Of a DNA stretch of 5,330 nt, positions 4,373 to 5,330 are shown piece after piece. Within the stretch, counting starts at the first letter, position 1; the number at the start of each line of letters is the position of its first letter. The position numbers and the translations under genes were made by a program. The stretch is from NCBI GenBank assembly GCA_009910795.1, contig VMEE01000102.1, positions 1 to 5,330 of the forward strand, in the 5' to 3' direction. The notes beneath the pieces were generated by a model. The model searched no databases. It saw nothing but the letters and a program-made list of their open reading frames with translations, and had not been told where the DNA came from. The stretch is from Dehalobacter sp. CP. Lineage in GTDB: Bacteria > Bacillota_B > Desulfitobacteriia > Desulfitobacteriales > Syntrophobotulaceae.

Positions 4373-5330
4373 ATGTTACTTACATCAAAAGAAAGAATAA
4401 TGAGGATTTTTGAGAATAAGCAGGTCGACAGGCCTGCTATCAAACTATGGGGAGCATGGAAGTACCAAGAAGGCGATGAACTGCTTCATCCATCATATGA
4501 ACCAATTGCCAGAAAAGCGAGCGATATAACAGATCTGTTCATATATGCAAGATCTCCATATAATATGTATTGTGGCAAAAATGAGAGCATAAGCAGTGAA
4601 TATGTTGAGATTGGGGATCCTTTATGGGTACAAAGGCATAATATTTATCATACGCCAATGGGCGATTTAAGACATGTGCAGATGATTTCCAAGGTTGGCG
4701 AACCAGGATATACTATTGAGTATCCGGTCAAAGAACCTAATGATTTAAAAAAGATATTATCAATGAAATATGCACCCTATGATTATTCTGACGACATATT
4801 AAAACATCAGGTTATCTTAAAAGACAGAGGAGTCGTAATGTTGACTATTGATCATATCGGGTATTCATTACAACGGTTAACAGGTTCTGAAAATCTTGCT
4901 TTATTCAGTTTTGATTGCAGGGAACTGGTTCTAGAAGTTTTAGATGTTTTTGCAAAAAGGTTATATGATCATGTGAGGACTGCAATAAATAACGGTGTAA
5001 GAGTTCCATTTTCTTGGGTTGGACCCGAACTTTTAACTCCTCCGTTAATGACGGATAATGATTTTGATGAATTCTGCTTTAATTATGATAAACCGATTTG
5101 TGATATGGTGCACAATGCTGGCAGCTATGTTTGGATGCATTGTCATGGCAAAGTTAGGAAGCTTCTGGAAAGATATATAAAAATGGGGATAGATATATTA
5201 AATCCTTTGGAACCACCAAAGAATGGCGATATTGATATGGTAGAAACGGCCAAAACCTTTAAGGGGCGTATAGGATTAGAGGGTAATATTGAAATGCAGG
5301 AGATACTGCTTGAAGAACCGGAAATTTTAA
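4373..5330 (+). CDS. Uroporphyrinogen decarboxylase superfamily protein, methyltransferase-like branch (3' part outside window)
   Basis: The first 319 residues are visible, an uninterrupted frame that runs off the right edge. The start MLLTSKERIMRIFENKQVDRP is typical of URO-D-superfamily methyltransferases and their relatives. The haem enzyme's N-terminal RQAGR motif is absent, so this is not hemE. Further family features are TIDHIGYSLQRLTG (158-171), VPFSWVGPELLTPPLM (211-226), WMHCHGKVRKLLERYIKMG (254-272) and INPLEPP-like ILNPLEPP (275-282), then IGLEGNIEM (300-308). In MtaA-type corrinoid methyltransferases a His-x-Cys motif binds the catalytic zinc; here the site reads His256-Cys257-His258-Gly, with His in the place of Cys. 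A third ligand would be beyond the window. AAGGTGG (4361-4367) lies 5 nt before the ATG. A role in C1/methyl transfer is suggested by family only; the substrate is unknown. Confidence 0.88.
   Translation, partial: MLLTSKERIMRIFENKQVDRPAIKLWGAWKYQEGDELLHPSYEPIARKASDITDLFIYARSPYNMYCGKNESISSEYVEIGDPLWVQRHNIYHTPMGDLRHVQMISKVGEPGYTIEYPVKEPNDLKKILSMKYAPYDYSDDILKHQVILKDRGVVMLTIDHIGYSLQRLTGSENLALFSFDCRELVLEVLDVFAKRLYDHVRTAINNGVRVPFSWVGPELLTPPLMTDNDFDEFCFNYDKPICDMVHNAGSYVWMHCHGKVRKLLERYIKMGIDILNPLEPPKNGDIDMVETAKTFKGRIGLEGNIEMQEILLEEPEIL

Noticed and set aside
4373..5330. hemE, uroporphyrinogen decarboxylase of haem synthesis
   Set aside because: The N-terminal RQAGR motif is missing and the HCHG motif fits the methyltransferase-like branch instead.
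1..5330. CRISPR array, insertion sequence, tRNA or rRNA
   Set aside because: I saw no spaced direct repeats, transposase-like frames, terminal inverted repeats or cloverleaf-like sequence on either strand.

Overview
The window is AT-rich DNA with clostridial-looking ribosome binding sites (AGGAGG-type). Its proteins are rich in ferredoxin-type [4Fe-4S] motifs, and no rRNA, tRNA, CRISPR array or insertion sequence is visible. This suggests the chromosome of a strictly anaerobic, low-GC Clostridia-like bacterium. That placement rests on composition, protein families and signals, not on a database search.

Left half (1-2519, minus strand): one tightly packed operon, read right to left. It encodes a small Gly/Met-rich DUF5320-type protein, a DUF134 (UPF0251) helix-turn-helix protein with a Cys/His tail, a NifX/NafY-fold protein of the 'dinitrogenase iron-molybdenum cofactor' family, and two consecutive MinD-type P-loop ATPases, each carrying two [4Fe-4S] ferredoxin motifs. 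The second ATPase runs off the left edge. Gaps are 35, 9 and 5 nt, followed by a 4-nt ATGA overlap. The set resembles the orange protein (ORP) / MinD-ATPase clusters of anaerobes such as Desulfovibrio, which handle a metal-sulfur cluster. A near-consensus promoter (TTGACA-N16-TATACT) lies upstream, with one copy of the palindrome TGACATATGTCA on its -35 element and a second, identical copy just past the predicted transcription start.

Middle (2536-3898): a Crp/Fnr-family regulator (minus) is divergent from a NapH/YccM-like membrane protein (plus) with four predicted membrane segments and two C-terminal ferredoxin motifs. The short gap between them holds the palindrome TGTTAC-CAAT-GTAACA. Its centre lies 29.5 bp before the first base of the -10 box of the membrane-protein gene, the spacing of a class II Crp/Fnr activator site, and there is no recognisable -35.

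Right part (3899-5330, plus): a small degenerate cupin has its own TATAAT box, also lacking a good -35, preceded by a related dyad, GTAAC-ATA-GTTAC. Next come a spacer that can fold into a 12-bp hairpin and the first 319 codons of a uroporphyrinogen-decarboxylase-superfamily protein of the methyltransferase-like (not haem-synthesis) branch.

Working model (inference): a Crp/Fnr regulator switches on a membrane iron-sulfur electron carrier and a cupin, next to an ORP-like metallocluster operon under a repressor-type double operator. The five visible start choices that differ from the longest reading frame are each set by a Shine-Dalgarno sequence and are noted in the entries.
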